A stretch of 64,000 nt of DNA from Struthidea cinerea (taxonomy: Eukaryota; Chordata; Aves; Passeriformes; Corcoracidae): the NCBI GenBank assembly GCA_013397865.1, contig VZTI01003931.1, positions 1,716,770-1,780,769 on the forward strand, written 5' to 3'. Made by a program: the position numbers and the translations under genes. Of this stretch, positions 48,710 through 60,755 are shown piece by piece (position 1 is the first letter of the stretch; the number at the start of each line of letters is the position of its first letter). The notes beneath the pieces were generated by a model. It ran no database searches. It saw nothing but the letters and a program-made list of their open reading frames with translations, and was not told the DNA's origin.

Positions 48710-49497
48710 TACAGTTATAGTCTTCCAGTTGGCCACAGGTTAGTGCTTTATATTTATTTGTGACTTGTGTTAGAGTAGCTAAAAGCCATTAAAAGTGTGA
48801 GGCATTCTACTGGGGCTGTATGAGCATCTCCGAAGGGCTTGTGCTTACCCTAAACAGCCTCTGACATAAATGCATATGTGGAAAAGGAGTAGAGAGAGAA
48901 GAGGGAAACAAAAACCTGTGAGGAAGCAAGACTTGACTGATATGCATGGGATGTTTAGTTAAAATATATTTTGCCAAGTGCGTATATGTCTCTTAGTGAA
49001 GCCATGCGTGAAATTTTTATGCAAGGATAAAATTTGTAGTAAAAGCACAAAATCCCAACAAACTACAAACCAAGACACAAAGAGAATATTAAGTTCCTAG
49101 TGAATTTCACTGTGCTACATAATTGGATGAACTCTATCCATGGATAAACCCTGTCATGGGGTGAGTAGAGCCTATTTCTCCTCTATGTTATCTCTGCTAG
49201 ATTCTTGAAACTGAGCCTCCTTTGGGGGAATGGAGAGGGCAGAAGTGCTGACACCACAGCTTCCCCCTCGCCTTCTCTATGTTCAGATGGAAATTACATT
49301 TTGTTCTCTTAATAGCCCCATTTCCTACTATGCAGCGTAACCAAGTAAGCTGGGCAATTTATTTACTGAATTCCAGTGCGTATATTTGTAAAAGTTTGAA
49401 TAATCAGTGGGATCCTCGCCGAAAAACATCTGATTTTCTCAGTGGTACAACACTGCCTGTCCTTTCACAAATGCACTTTAATTGAAACAGGCCGCAC
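48710..49497. other. unique noncoding sequence
   Basis: I see nothing recognisable between the antisense LTR and the inverted-repeat element. Confidence 0.55.
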
Positions 49498-49618
49498 CAG
49501 GGTGTGCATTAATGGGCTGCTGTTGTACTGCTTGGGTGGTAGAAGGTAATTGGTCTCTGGTCCAGTGCTTCACAATGCTCCAAAGGCGTGTGCCAATGCT
49601 CTGTTAATGCACACCCTG
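49498..49618. repeat. 121-base element with perfect 15-base terminal inverted repeats
   Basis: CAGGGTGTGCATTAA at 49498-49512 is the exact reverse complement of 49604-49618, separated by 91 bases. Ends starting CAG resemble hAT-superfamily termini, but the 8-base flanks (GGCCGCAC left, TTGTGACA right) do not match as a target duplication would. A few wobble or G-C pairs could extend the stem inward. It could be a short non-autonomous DNA transposon, or a conserved stem-loop. I do not recognise the family. Confidence 0.75.
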
Positions 49619-52600
49619 TTGTGACACTGCTTAATTAAAATCTCAGGACATCAAAAGCAGAAAGCTCTAATGAAGAAGTTTCTTTCAAGCTGATAAACAC
49701 GGAGCTATGACATATTAACCAGTATAATATATGCTGGCTGGTTCTGGCCTGCAGAATGCTTAGCCAAGTCCGTGAATAGGAAAGGAGCCCACTCTGGGGC
49801 TGTATCCACCCTTGCTGAAGTGCGCAGGGCTGTAACCAGACTTCTGCAGGCAGGTCCAAGTTGTTTTGTGCTTCTTCTATGTATCTGTTCCTTGCCTGAT
49901 GAAACTGAGCTTTATGCTATCAAATGATAATCAGCTGTGTTATGAGGTATTTTCTAATGTGTTGCAGTAGGCAGATTTTAAACAGAAAGATTAATTCAAG
50001 TTCGCTTATGAAAAGATATCCCTTTCTCCCTCATTTTCAGTGGGTTAAATGAGAGAAAGTGTTTATAAATCAATTATTTTTCCAGATTTTCACCAGGAAT
50101 GTTGTTTTTTTCATACTGTTCTTGCCACTATGCATGTTATACTGCCAGTTTATGATCACAGCCATGCCATCTGCAAAATGAAATTAAAATCGAGGGCCAT
50201 TTCTTTATGCATTTTCAAAAGGAGACATACACAATTTGTGGATTTTTGTTTCATTTTTGAAAAGAGACAAGTGCAACATGCTGAAGGTTTTGCTGTAAAT
50301 ATAAAAGGAGATATGTATTTTAGGCGCTGGCCTGCCAAGTGGGGGTGTATTTTCATTAGATAGAAAAGGTATGGAATAAACTAGTAATCTGCTTCAGATA
50401 GCATGACAGAGGATAGACAGAGGGGTGATAGAGGGGTTTTGGAACCACCAGTCTGTCTGTTTAATGTCGAGCCTCAAGGATACCCACCTGTCTGTTGCAC
50501 TAAACCAGTTTGTGGAGCGCTTGAATATGGCAGCTATCGAGGCGTGTGTGCCAGTGCTGTGTGTCCTCTCACTGGCTGTGCAGGCAAAACTGTGCTGTGC
50601 AATCAAGAACATGCACACTGCACTCCAACGTGTCAATAAAAGAATTAGTCTTGTTAATTCTGATTCTTCAGGAAGTCTTTCACATTCCCCCTTAAGGTAC
50701 AGATTCCTGTTCATCTGCTCCTTTGTACATTCAATTATACAGTCTCGTTGTTTTAAGTCCAGGACAGTCTTAAATTCTGTAGGGACACTCTTCAGAAACG
50801 GAAGCTGAAATACGACATAGAGAACAATGCCGGCGCCCCAGATACAGGCTTTAAACTGTCTTGAATATTAAATTGAAGTAAGTTTCCTGGCGAGGTATGT
50901 GCAATTATCTATTCCCGTCTCTAAAGCAGCCAAAGGGCTACAGCATCTTCTCAAATTTTTTTCCAGGAAAATTGTGTTTGAACATTCAGCAGTCGTAATA
51001 GGCCTTTACAGATGCTCCACTGGGGGTAAGCCACGCCCTACTGAGCTTTAGGCTGGTATAGTTAAATTGTGTCTGGTATTGAGTAAGTCAGTTTAAATCT
51101 AGAAGAAATGTCATTAGCTTACAGTTTTCTTCAGCTCAGATCTAGCTTAAGGAGCTCTTCAGGGAAAAAAAATGTGTTTCAGATGGCTGTTTATAATGTT
51201 TATAAACAGATAATCATGTCAGTTCTGCTGTTGCTTTTTTTTATGGAGAACTAATCCATTTGGCCTTAAAGAGCTTAAAATTGTTAAAACCTTAAGAAGA
51301 ATACCCAAGAAGATCCAGGGGAGAATGAAATGGAGGCTTCATTTCAATTAGAGAGCAGGGACTCTCAGAATTTGTTGTCTACTTTATTACTTGGGAGCAA
51401 TATCTCTATCCTCTGCCGATACCTGTTTTCTTTCCAGTGTAATTCAGTAACACGTAATATGGCTTTAATCTTCTGTTCCATCCTGTCTGTGTGCTGTGAG
51501 ACAAGAGAGACAGATGAGTTGGGAAGTCAGGGGGCGGTGGAGCTGCAGCACACAGCTGCATACCTGTCAGGTCTCTTCAGTCATCCATTTCATCATGCTG
51601 CTTTCAAGGCCTGGAGAGATTAGAAAACACCACCATCCCCAGGGAGAGAGCAGTTGAACCTCGTCAGAGAGACAGGCAGCAGAAGAGAGAAGGTCTTCAG
51701 AGAAAAACAGTTTTAAGCCTTCTGCTGGTGAAATAAAGTCTTGTCTGATTTGAAGGAGGTTGCTGGTACAGTTACAGTGGCAGAACTGCAGCAGCAAGTC
51801 CTGCTATGAGCATCGTGGCTTATACTAGAAAGAATCTTAAAGCGATTCTTAAATGGAATGATCTGTCCTTTTATATTCCTGTAATTATATTTCCTCAAAA
51901 GTATTTGCTGATCCCTATAGGAGTTCTGGCACATAAATTTTGATGTGGCATAAGCCTAAATAAGTAGAGAAATGAATGTGCTATGGATGTGCTATCTGTA
52001 AATGCAGAATTTTCCAGGCAGAATGCTTCTTCCTGTTGCCTTTTGTAAGGCTAGGCAGCATGGAGACATTGGACAGATATACAGACTCAGCAAGGAAAGG
52101 GAAATTTTATAGAGCTTTGTACCGTGGCCAGCTGAAGTGTAAGGATTGCCTTTGCCAGTCATGGTCTTAACCTGCAGCTAGATTGTCACCTAAACGTTCA
52201 TTTTTCCCATCCTGTTTTCTCCACAGCAGCAGAGTAGGGGCACGCTTTATGCCTTTAGAAAAAGCTGTACTCCTCCTCCGTCCACAGCAGCTCTGCAGGA
52301 TGTTATATAAAGTGTGTGCCAGATCGCCTGTTGCCATTTGAAACTTGCTGACATGGAGAGGTACCACATCGCAGCTCAGCCTGGGCTTTTTACTCCTCTC
52401 CTTTTCTCCCCAAGGAATTTCATTCTTTAAAGTCACATTATATGTGTGCTTTGGAGACAAGGCATACTTCTTTTCTCCTTTTAGTGTTGTAAGGTGGTTT
52501 CTGTTAAATTTTAATGTGTTGGTTTTGAGGGTCCAACTTTTGTTTTGTTACCCTTGATGCTGTCCTGACCCTTGTTGAGCCCTTATCTTCATTTTTAAAC

Positions 52601-53840
52601 CATATCCTAACAAAAGATCTCTGAGACAAAATCCAGCTTCTATAAATTCAGGGTTTGTGCGTGCTTGCATGTGTACATACATACCAGCTGAGACATAAAA
52701 CTAAAACAACTCTCTCTTCATTCTTTATAGCATTTCTATCAAAACTGTCTCACAGAACTGCAGCTGGCACATATGGTCTTATGAAATTTCATGTTAGTCT
52801 TCACAAGCTGACAAGGAGTATGATTCTTCAACTGGAGAATCCTTAAAGCAACACAGAGTCTTTCTCCTCTGGTAATTCCAGAAGCTCCTTGTTAAGAGCT
52901 CTAAAAGGAACCGGTTGTAGAGTGACATTCTAAACTGATCACCAGCTCCCAAAGGAACACTCTGAACTAGTACTTGGACAGAGGACATTTAAAAATGATG
53001 TTGCAATTACCCCCCCAAAAGTAGTGCTAACTCCATAAGTAATTCTTTCAGAGAGATCTCTATTTCTTAAACTGTTTGTGCTGAGGAAATTAGCATAGGT
53101 AATATTGCTACTAATGGCAACTGAAGATCCACAGGGTGCTTCGTGTCAAACACAGTTATCTGTCCAAATTCTTGACTTTATTCTGATTACTTACAGTCCT
53201 TCTACAATTTCAGCAACATTCAGCAGATTATGTTGTGATTCTTCAAAAACTAATTTGTGTATTCCAGATGTGTTTCAGGAATAGCATATGGAATGTCAAC
53301 TCAACCTCACTGAGTTGATGCAAAAGAAAAGCATGTTTGTACAGTACTTGAGGCCTCCTGATAGGAAGGGCTGTTGAACAACAAAATATGTGCATGGTAT
53401 GGTTTGACTTGTTGTTTTTGTTATTCTGAGATCTGCTTTGCTAAGTTCAGTAGTAACTTCAATTGTTGGTCTTCAACATTGTCTTCAATGTCTTCAACAC
53501 TGGGAAGTTGCAGCAGGATAAAAATTTTGGTGGTCATCAAGCCATCAGAAGCATGCTCGGAACATATGGGGGGTCATCTGCTTTATTTTATTAGTGGACC
53601 AAACTTTGGCAATGGTTGCAATATTCTGTTTTCCTTTAAGAGGTGGATTACCTTTATAGATATGTTTTGGAAAGATAAAGTAGGACCTCGGTGTTTTTTA
53701 AGGCCCACTGCTTTTGACACAGAGATTTGGTTTGGATTTGCTGCACGTTTGGGGGTCTGCAGCCAGAGAAGATTCTCTTAAAACTACATTGTGTTGCATA
53801 TCTGGATATTGCTAAGTTAACGTCTTGCTGTTGTTTCAGT
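49619..53840. other. unique noncoding sequence, possible conserved elements
   Basis: No gene is recognised. The interval 50049-50363 is open on the plus strand for 104 codons and partly open on the minus strand, which may simply reflect its composition. The 135-codon frame 53374-53781 has no known domain. Repeated TCTTCAA words occur at 53470-53500. Confidence 0.5.
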
Positions 53841-53890
53841 CTGGCTACAGGGCCTGCTCCTACATGGCCCTGGCTACAGAGCCTGCTCCT
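53841..53890. repeat. 21-base direct repeat, two copies
   Basis: The units 53841-53861 and 53870-53890 (CTGGCTACAG then GGCCTGCTCCT) differ at one base and are separated by eight bases, giving a 29-base period. This is a small local duplication. Confidence 0.85.
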
Positions 53891-56800
53891 CTTCTCTAAA
53901 TAAGAAGGGCAAAGTTATTTTTTCTGAGTGACAGTAACTTGTCCCTGTTGCTAGGACTAGAAGGAACCTGTTACTATTGCTTCCTTACAGTTTTCTTTCC
54001 ATCTGTTCCGTGTTTTTTGGTGTTGGTGAACTCTTATAATATTATATCAGGCTTCTTGACTGCCAGCTCCTTCAGGCTCTGGATCCCATACCAGAGAAAT
54101 AGTAGCAGGAAACTAGAGGTGATGTGTCTGTGGCTTCAAGGCTGAGTCTTGGAACTGGGGAGAGGAGTTGCTTGTTCAGGCATTGGCTTGATCAAGCCTC
54201 TGTGGTTGAGCACTTGCTGTCTCGACCAGTGGCACTGGCAAGTTCAGGCAGAGATGGGCATGGAAGAAGAATTGAGAATGCTTATGGACCAAAGGTCTAA
54301 GTGAAACCTCTGGCCCAGATTCCTTCTCTCCTGGCCTTTTGTCCTGTTCCACTTGCTGTGAGATGCTGGGGCTGCACAGTCTGGTACAGAACTGCTAGGT
54401 GGGGTCCAGTGTGTATGCATGAGCTAAATAAATCATAGGCAAAAGGAAAGATAAAGGCCTTGTCTTTCTTGATGTTCAAGGGTGTTAAAGATGCAGAGAC
54501 AGTCTCCAGTGCTCTGGAGAAGCCTGAAAATCCTGCTGAGTAGGTGCAGGTAGGATATTTTTGCCTAGAGCACCCTCTCTAGAGCTGTTGGAAGAGTGAT
54601 GATGTAAAACAATATGAGGTTAAAATTCTAACTGGGAATCTGAAGGTTAAGTCAAGACCCTTAGCAAGAGAAATAAAAACGCATGGGTTTTGGAGTAGAC
54701 CAAGTGGACTACGCTTCTCAGTGTGCATGCAAAAATAATTTCTTTAGTGGTTTTGTTGTATTATCAGAAATTTTGACTAGTACATTTGTACTTGTCTTCT
54801 CCCAGCCACCCCTGTTCTGTTTGATGTTCCTTTCCCCCACAATTTGAATGTCACTGTCACTTAACAATGGGTTTTCTTTTGATAATAACTTTCCCTTGTT
54901 GCTGGAGGACACAATAGCCATCTAGATAGTGAAGATAGTGAAGGAACATAATGGGGTACACTTTCAGCATGGGCAATTAGATGTGCAATTCTCATTAACA
55001 ATAAGAGGGCTTGCAGTGAAAATTTTCCTCTATAAATCTACCAGCACAAAGCCTTTCCCCTTATGAGCAACAGATGGGTTTTCCATAATGGCTCATTACC
55101 TCCTTGCTTTGTCATGCTGCCAGAAATGAAATATAAAGTTATTTATGGATTGAGAAAGATGCACAAGTCACTGTAGATCATTCCTTGCCATATTTTATAG
55201 TTTATCTGGTTAGTACTCTAAGTCTCTCAGGACTAGGAAGTTTAAGAAGCTGACAGAGCATTACCTGAAAATTAAGATGAGTGTCCTTCTGTCTGGTTAT
55301 TTATCCTGATGGTCTTGCATCTCCAGGGTGATGCTATGGTCTCCACTGGGACCGGTAATTTGGGTTCTTCAGTAGAAAAGAGGCCATTTCTCAAAAGAAA
55401 TTTTGTCAGCTATGACAACCCATTTCTATGAAATTTTACTATTAGGGGCAGAAAGCAGCACTGTTTTACCATGCATCACAAATTTGAAAAGTTAGACAAG
55501 TTACTTGGTAATATTCCTTGTGTGAAATTGGAGTGGGGGATGGGATCATTGCTTGGCACATCAGTGAGAGATGTTATTCCTTTGACAACTGATGGTGGAG
55601 GCCAAGAAGGAAGACAATTCTGATGTGGACAGTTCTTTTACTTGTAGGTATTTCATATTATTAAACTCTTTATATCGGAACTTATAGACTGTGCGTACCA
55701 CAGATTCACTATTATTTCCACAAATCCTTGATGAAGAATTGTTTCTACTGCAAATGTGTTAATCTGTCACCTTTCACAAGTAGTATCTTTATGGTGACTT
55801 ACATGGCATCAAGGTTAAGAAGCTGATGGCAAAATTTAAGATATTGTTTTAACACTATTTAAAGCAAGTAGTGTTTTCTCAAAAGGATCAGCAGGCGAGT
55901 TAATTCCAGCACAACTGCAAATTCTCTGGGAAATGCGGAGGTCTCCCACCAGGTTGAGAGATGTGCTTACCAGGAGTTCCTCCTGCTTACATTCAGGAGG
56001 GCATTTTAAATTTATTTAAATCTAATTGAGATGGATCTGACCACAGTAAATATTTAAGTATTATCCTGAATTTGGGTAGTTGTAACCATGTGCTTCTGGA
56101 CTGAAGCCTTAAACAATAAGCCAAATATTTTGCTTATCTTTGAGCTCAGGTTTTGGTCTTATTAAATAATTATGCAGTTTGAGGAACTTCACTGAATTAA
56201 TCCCAGTGGCAGGAAAAGGAAAGCAGGATCTTTTGTGCTCAAGAGTGAATAAAAGTATATTGGGTGGGCTGATGTATGTGTGGCCTAGCAAGGCTATGGA
56301 TCCCAAGTGTTTCAGTTTTCTGAAGCTTGGCAAATTCAGTGACCTATTTATAGAAGCAGTAAGAGATCTTTCTCCTTTGGTAATCAACCATGCTTTCTGC
56401 ATATGCTCCTTTGGAATGCTAGTGCTGTCGGGTCCCAATCTGTGGGAAATGCCTTTGTGCAGTTTGTATAAGGTGTAATACATAGTTGGTCCCAGGGCAG
56501 CCTTTACATCTTCTCTCAGTCCTTAGCAAAGAACATAAAAAATGGGTGGAGGGTTGGTAAGGGAAATACCCTGTGGCTGAATACATGCTCTCTCTTTCTC
56601 TTATTTATACAAATGATCTCTTGAGGTCACATTCTGCCAAAGGTTCTAGCCCAGGGACAAAGAGAGGGCTGTAAAACTGGATGCCAACTAAAGAGGGTGC
56701 TGTCTGTTTTCAAATGACTCATCAAGAGCTGATCCATGCCAACCTGTTTACCAAGTAATACCAGTGGCAATGCAAGGTACTACTAAAACAAGAAATGTGA

Positions 56801-59800
56801 AAGAAAGGAAAAAGTGATGCTTGTAAAAACAAATTCTCTTATTCCTTTACTGAATGTATGTAATCAGAAAAATTTCTGGAATCAAAATTTGCATCAGTTT
56901 TCAATGTCTATTTTTGTCTTATTGTCAGTAGGTTCTCTTTATTTTATTTTTTAGAAATTTATTTTATAATTCCTATAATTAATGTACTTTTTAGTTCAAG
57001 ATTTTTTTCTCCTCAAGCTGATGAAAACCACAAACAAAAGGTTTGCAAGATTTCATATATTACTGTTCTAGAAAAAAACTAAGTTCCATAAAATCTTTTT
57101 TTTGAGCATCAAAATTTTAATAATTGGGATCCACCTTTATCTTGCCAAGCTATCAAGAGTACCTTATCCAACCTTTTTATATACGCAAGATATATGGCTT
57201 GTTTGAAAAGACCATTTTCTTATTGTTGAAATATCTGTTTTGGTCACCCCAGTGCATATTTTCTTATCTTCACTCCTATCCCATGGTTTGGAACGTATTC
57301 TTGTTCCACAGTTTAGCAAAGAAAAAAAAAAAAAAAAGGCTTGTCTTTGAACTTCTCTGAGTGTTTTGTCTGCAACGTTCCTCAGCCTCAGTTACCTTGT
57401 GTCACCACAGATTGGGAAGCACATTGAAGTGTGATCAAAGCCCTCTTCAGCTTTTGGATTATACTTGTAATTCATTATGAAAGACCATTTCACTATGAGA
57501 TTTAAACGCTGTTCCACACGGAAGGGAGACTATTTCTACATTAATATATTCCCCCTTCTTCACTGTGGAATTAAACTGACTTAGAAAATGCCGAGTGTAT
57601 GTCTAACATTCAAAGAACATGTCAAACTGTTTCAAAAAATAATAATATAAAGAAAAATTGTGCCTTCCCTGGTGCATATTTAAAATTTTTGAAACTCTCC
57701 CAAGAAAAGGCCACTGATATTTTTTTCCCCCTTAGTTTTACTTCACAAAGCCTGTTTATTAGCCACCTGGTGAGCATTTCTCCACCTACAGCTTGTCTTA
57801 ATAAATCACTGACCATTTCGTGCTGCTGAGGCTACTCAACCTCAGGTTTCCAAGACCTGCTTGCCTGAGCAAAATAAATGAAGGAAATGTCCAGGGGAGG
57901 CAGTTAATAATTGTGCATGGTATTTTAAATCCAGATGCAGTAAAGTGGAAGCTTGTAATGCTTCCCCCATTCTTTCTGCTGTAGTTATAGAAGAAGCAGA
58001 TGCTGACTTTGGATGACTTTGAAGTATCGCGTATAAGGCAAAAAATAAATGCCATGGGAGGATTTTCTTCTAGAAAGTGGCCTGGTGGACAAGAACAGTA
58101 ATGGTAGACCTGTTAAAATGATGAGTTTTTCTAGGCTTTCGGAGGTATCATGATCACCCTGGGGAAACTGCTTGATCCTGACTCTCAGAACTGAATATTT
58201 TAACACACAGGCAAGGCTGGGTTCAAACAAAAGGCATGTTTATTAAGTAAAGAACAAGGATATCAAGAAGTTGATATCGATTCACTTTGTCATACTGGAC
58301 ATGAACGCTGTTAAAAGTTGACTGTAGGACTGCACCCACCACACACTCCTGTTTTAGACTGAGTGGTAGCAAGGGGTTCAGTGAAGCCTTCTCTTGCACC
58401 AAGGTCTCTGCAGAAAGAGGCAAGACATCACTGACCTCATCACATTTTTCCCCTTCAGTCTCTTGCTTGACGATCTTGTCTGGATGAATCTAGATAATTT
58501 ACTTCCAGAGAACACTGGCAACAATTTTAGGGAAGCTTAAACCACTGTCCTGCCTTCTGCCCTCCCCCTGCTCTTTTGTTTGAGTAATGAAGTCAGCTAG
58601 AACCCCATTATCTTACTGGGTAAGGTAAGCAAGGCTGATTGGTCTGGGAACCATTCCCTTAGGATAAACCCCCAGAGGGATTGCACTTGAGAGCTAAATA
58701 CAAGACACAGATCTGCTTGCAGGCAGGTAATTTCATGTGAATGAGACAGATTCTTATGTTCTCTAGTATCGATAGCAGCTCTCTTGCAGAGGGGAGAAGA
58801 GGTGAGGGTGGGTTGATTTCAGAGGAAATCTCTGATGCTACTGTTGGATATTCCCAGGAGTCTTTCAGACCAGTTATAAGGTTGAGGTTGAAATCTGACA
58901 ATGTTTCATCTTTGGATTTGATGTGGCTAGTATATCAGTTTTATGCATCACCACCTTTCTTTTGCAACCAAGACATCTTGGTTAAACAAAAACAAACCAA
59001 AACAAAATCCCTTTGACTTTGTGGTAGCTAGTGCTTGCTATAGGAGCTGTGTAAAACATACTCCTTGGGAGCTGTAACAAAGCAAACCCTAAGCATGGTT
59101 TATAGGAAAAAAAAGGGTTGTTAGAGCTCTCTCTGCAGATACACTGTGCTCTTCATTTCTCTGCACACAGCTCTAATCCTGCTGTTTGTCTCATTCAAGT
59201 CTGTTCTTGTTGCTCAAATCTGCAAGTCCCATACTCCTTAAAAATCAAGCCAAGTCACAAGAGATGATTTCAATGTGAGTTGTAGGTAGCCAGCACTTCC
59301 TAAAATTTGACAACTGGGTAACACATGCAATGCCTCAGGTCATAATATAGTTGTCTATCAGATGATTCTCTTCTCCCTTACTTCTACTGGGCACAACTCT
59401 GCCAAACTGCAATAGGTTCATAATAAAAATGATGTCACTGTCATAGCTATCGATTGTTACTCCAAGTGTCTCAGAGGGCTTTATATATTTGTCATGAGTT
59501 TCCTGGCCCTGCGCAGCCATACATTTAAAGATCCAGGATGCTAAAGATGCTTGGGCTCATGTAACTTACACAAAACTATGTGGATTTGTCCTCTTTCCAG
59601 TCCAATGGGAAGTGGTACTGGTGTGTAATGACTTGCTGGCCAGGATCGGAAGAACCACAGGCTGAACAGCCTCAGTGCCCATAACTTAGCCATGTTTACT
59701 CCCGACATTACTGTTCAGCTGTGAAGCCCATTCAGCAGAATGAATTTAAAGCACAGCGTGAATTGTGGTGAGGGAGAGTGTGGGGAAAAAGGCTGTTGAA

Positions 59801-60706
59801 GTACTTATTGAGCAGTTTTCTTGGGATAAGATGGCCAAACAGCTGGACCAAAACAGAACAAAAGGGCCAAACTCATTTTCACTAGCTACTGAAGGAAGAA
59901 GGAGGAGAGTTCAGCTTTTACATTCAACATTCTGGTCTTACCTTCAATATGGAGTTATGGTTAATACTATGGACCTATTTCAGTCGTATATCTCTGTGTC
60001 CAAGAAGGAGGAAGTCTGTGCTTCTTTATGAGCAGGGCTGGTTATAGTGATGAAGCTGGAAGGAGAAAACAGTGCAGGAGTGGGCTTATTTTCTGTTTAT
60101 TTTTCTTTTTTTTAAACACTGATATTTGCCACAGACTTTATGCCCAACCCAGCAACCGTAACTAAGGAAAGTGGGAGAAGAGGCAAAAGTTAACCTTTAT
60201 TTCTCTGGAAAATCAGTACGTTCCTGTGGATGTATTCCAAGCCCTATTTAATGCATGTATTTTAGCTTTTGAAATATTTAAATTCTGTGTTTGATTTTGG
60301 TTCACAAAGCAATTCAAGGGTGGCTGTTTACCTTGTTTGCAAAGCACAAAATAACCTCTCAAACACTCTGTGCTGCATATGTATAAAACCATAAAACCAT
60401 CTGAGCTCTTCCGAATACACAAATGTGCCTGGAAGATATATATGAATGTATATCCATATACGTGCATGAATTAAATCCAAGAGTAAATTTTCTACATTGT
60501 GTAAAGTAGGTATCTTTGCTATCCTTTCATGAGTCATAGTTTCTTTAACCCCTTAAGAGAGTGAGATTCTCAAACACTTTGACAAAGAGTTAATTCCCTG
60601 AAATTGTTTGCCTGGGGTTGGCTGTTTAATTGCAGTGTGGGTGCCTTGCAAACCAAAAATAAAACTCTTACATTAAGGCATGCAAACCTCAGGCAGGTAG
60701 CTGATA
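53891..60706. other. unique noncoding sequence
   Basis: No gene or repeat family is recognised. Notable items are a cluster of homeodomain- and SOX-like words at 54970-55150, a 16-base A-run at 57322-57337 and an 8-bp hairpin with a 4-base loop at 58259-58278. Confidence 0.5.
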
Positions 60707-60755
60707 TTTTACATTAATATCAGCATTATATTACATTGTTTTACATTAATATCAG
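60707..60755. repeat. 17-base direct repeat
   Basis: TTTTACATTAATATCAG at 60707-60723 recurs exactly at 60739-60755, a 32-base period, consistent with a small tandem duplication. Confidence 0.85.

Noticed and set aside
53374..53781. 135-codon plus-strand frame
   Set aside because: No recognisable domain and low-complexity TCTTCAA repeats inside it. Not supported as a gene.
58195..58290. Possible minus-strand LTR around a reversed poly-A signal (GTTTATTAAG)
   Set aside because: No TG...CA ends, TATA or CCAAT boxes or duplication could be found.
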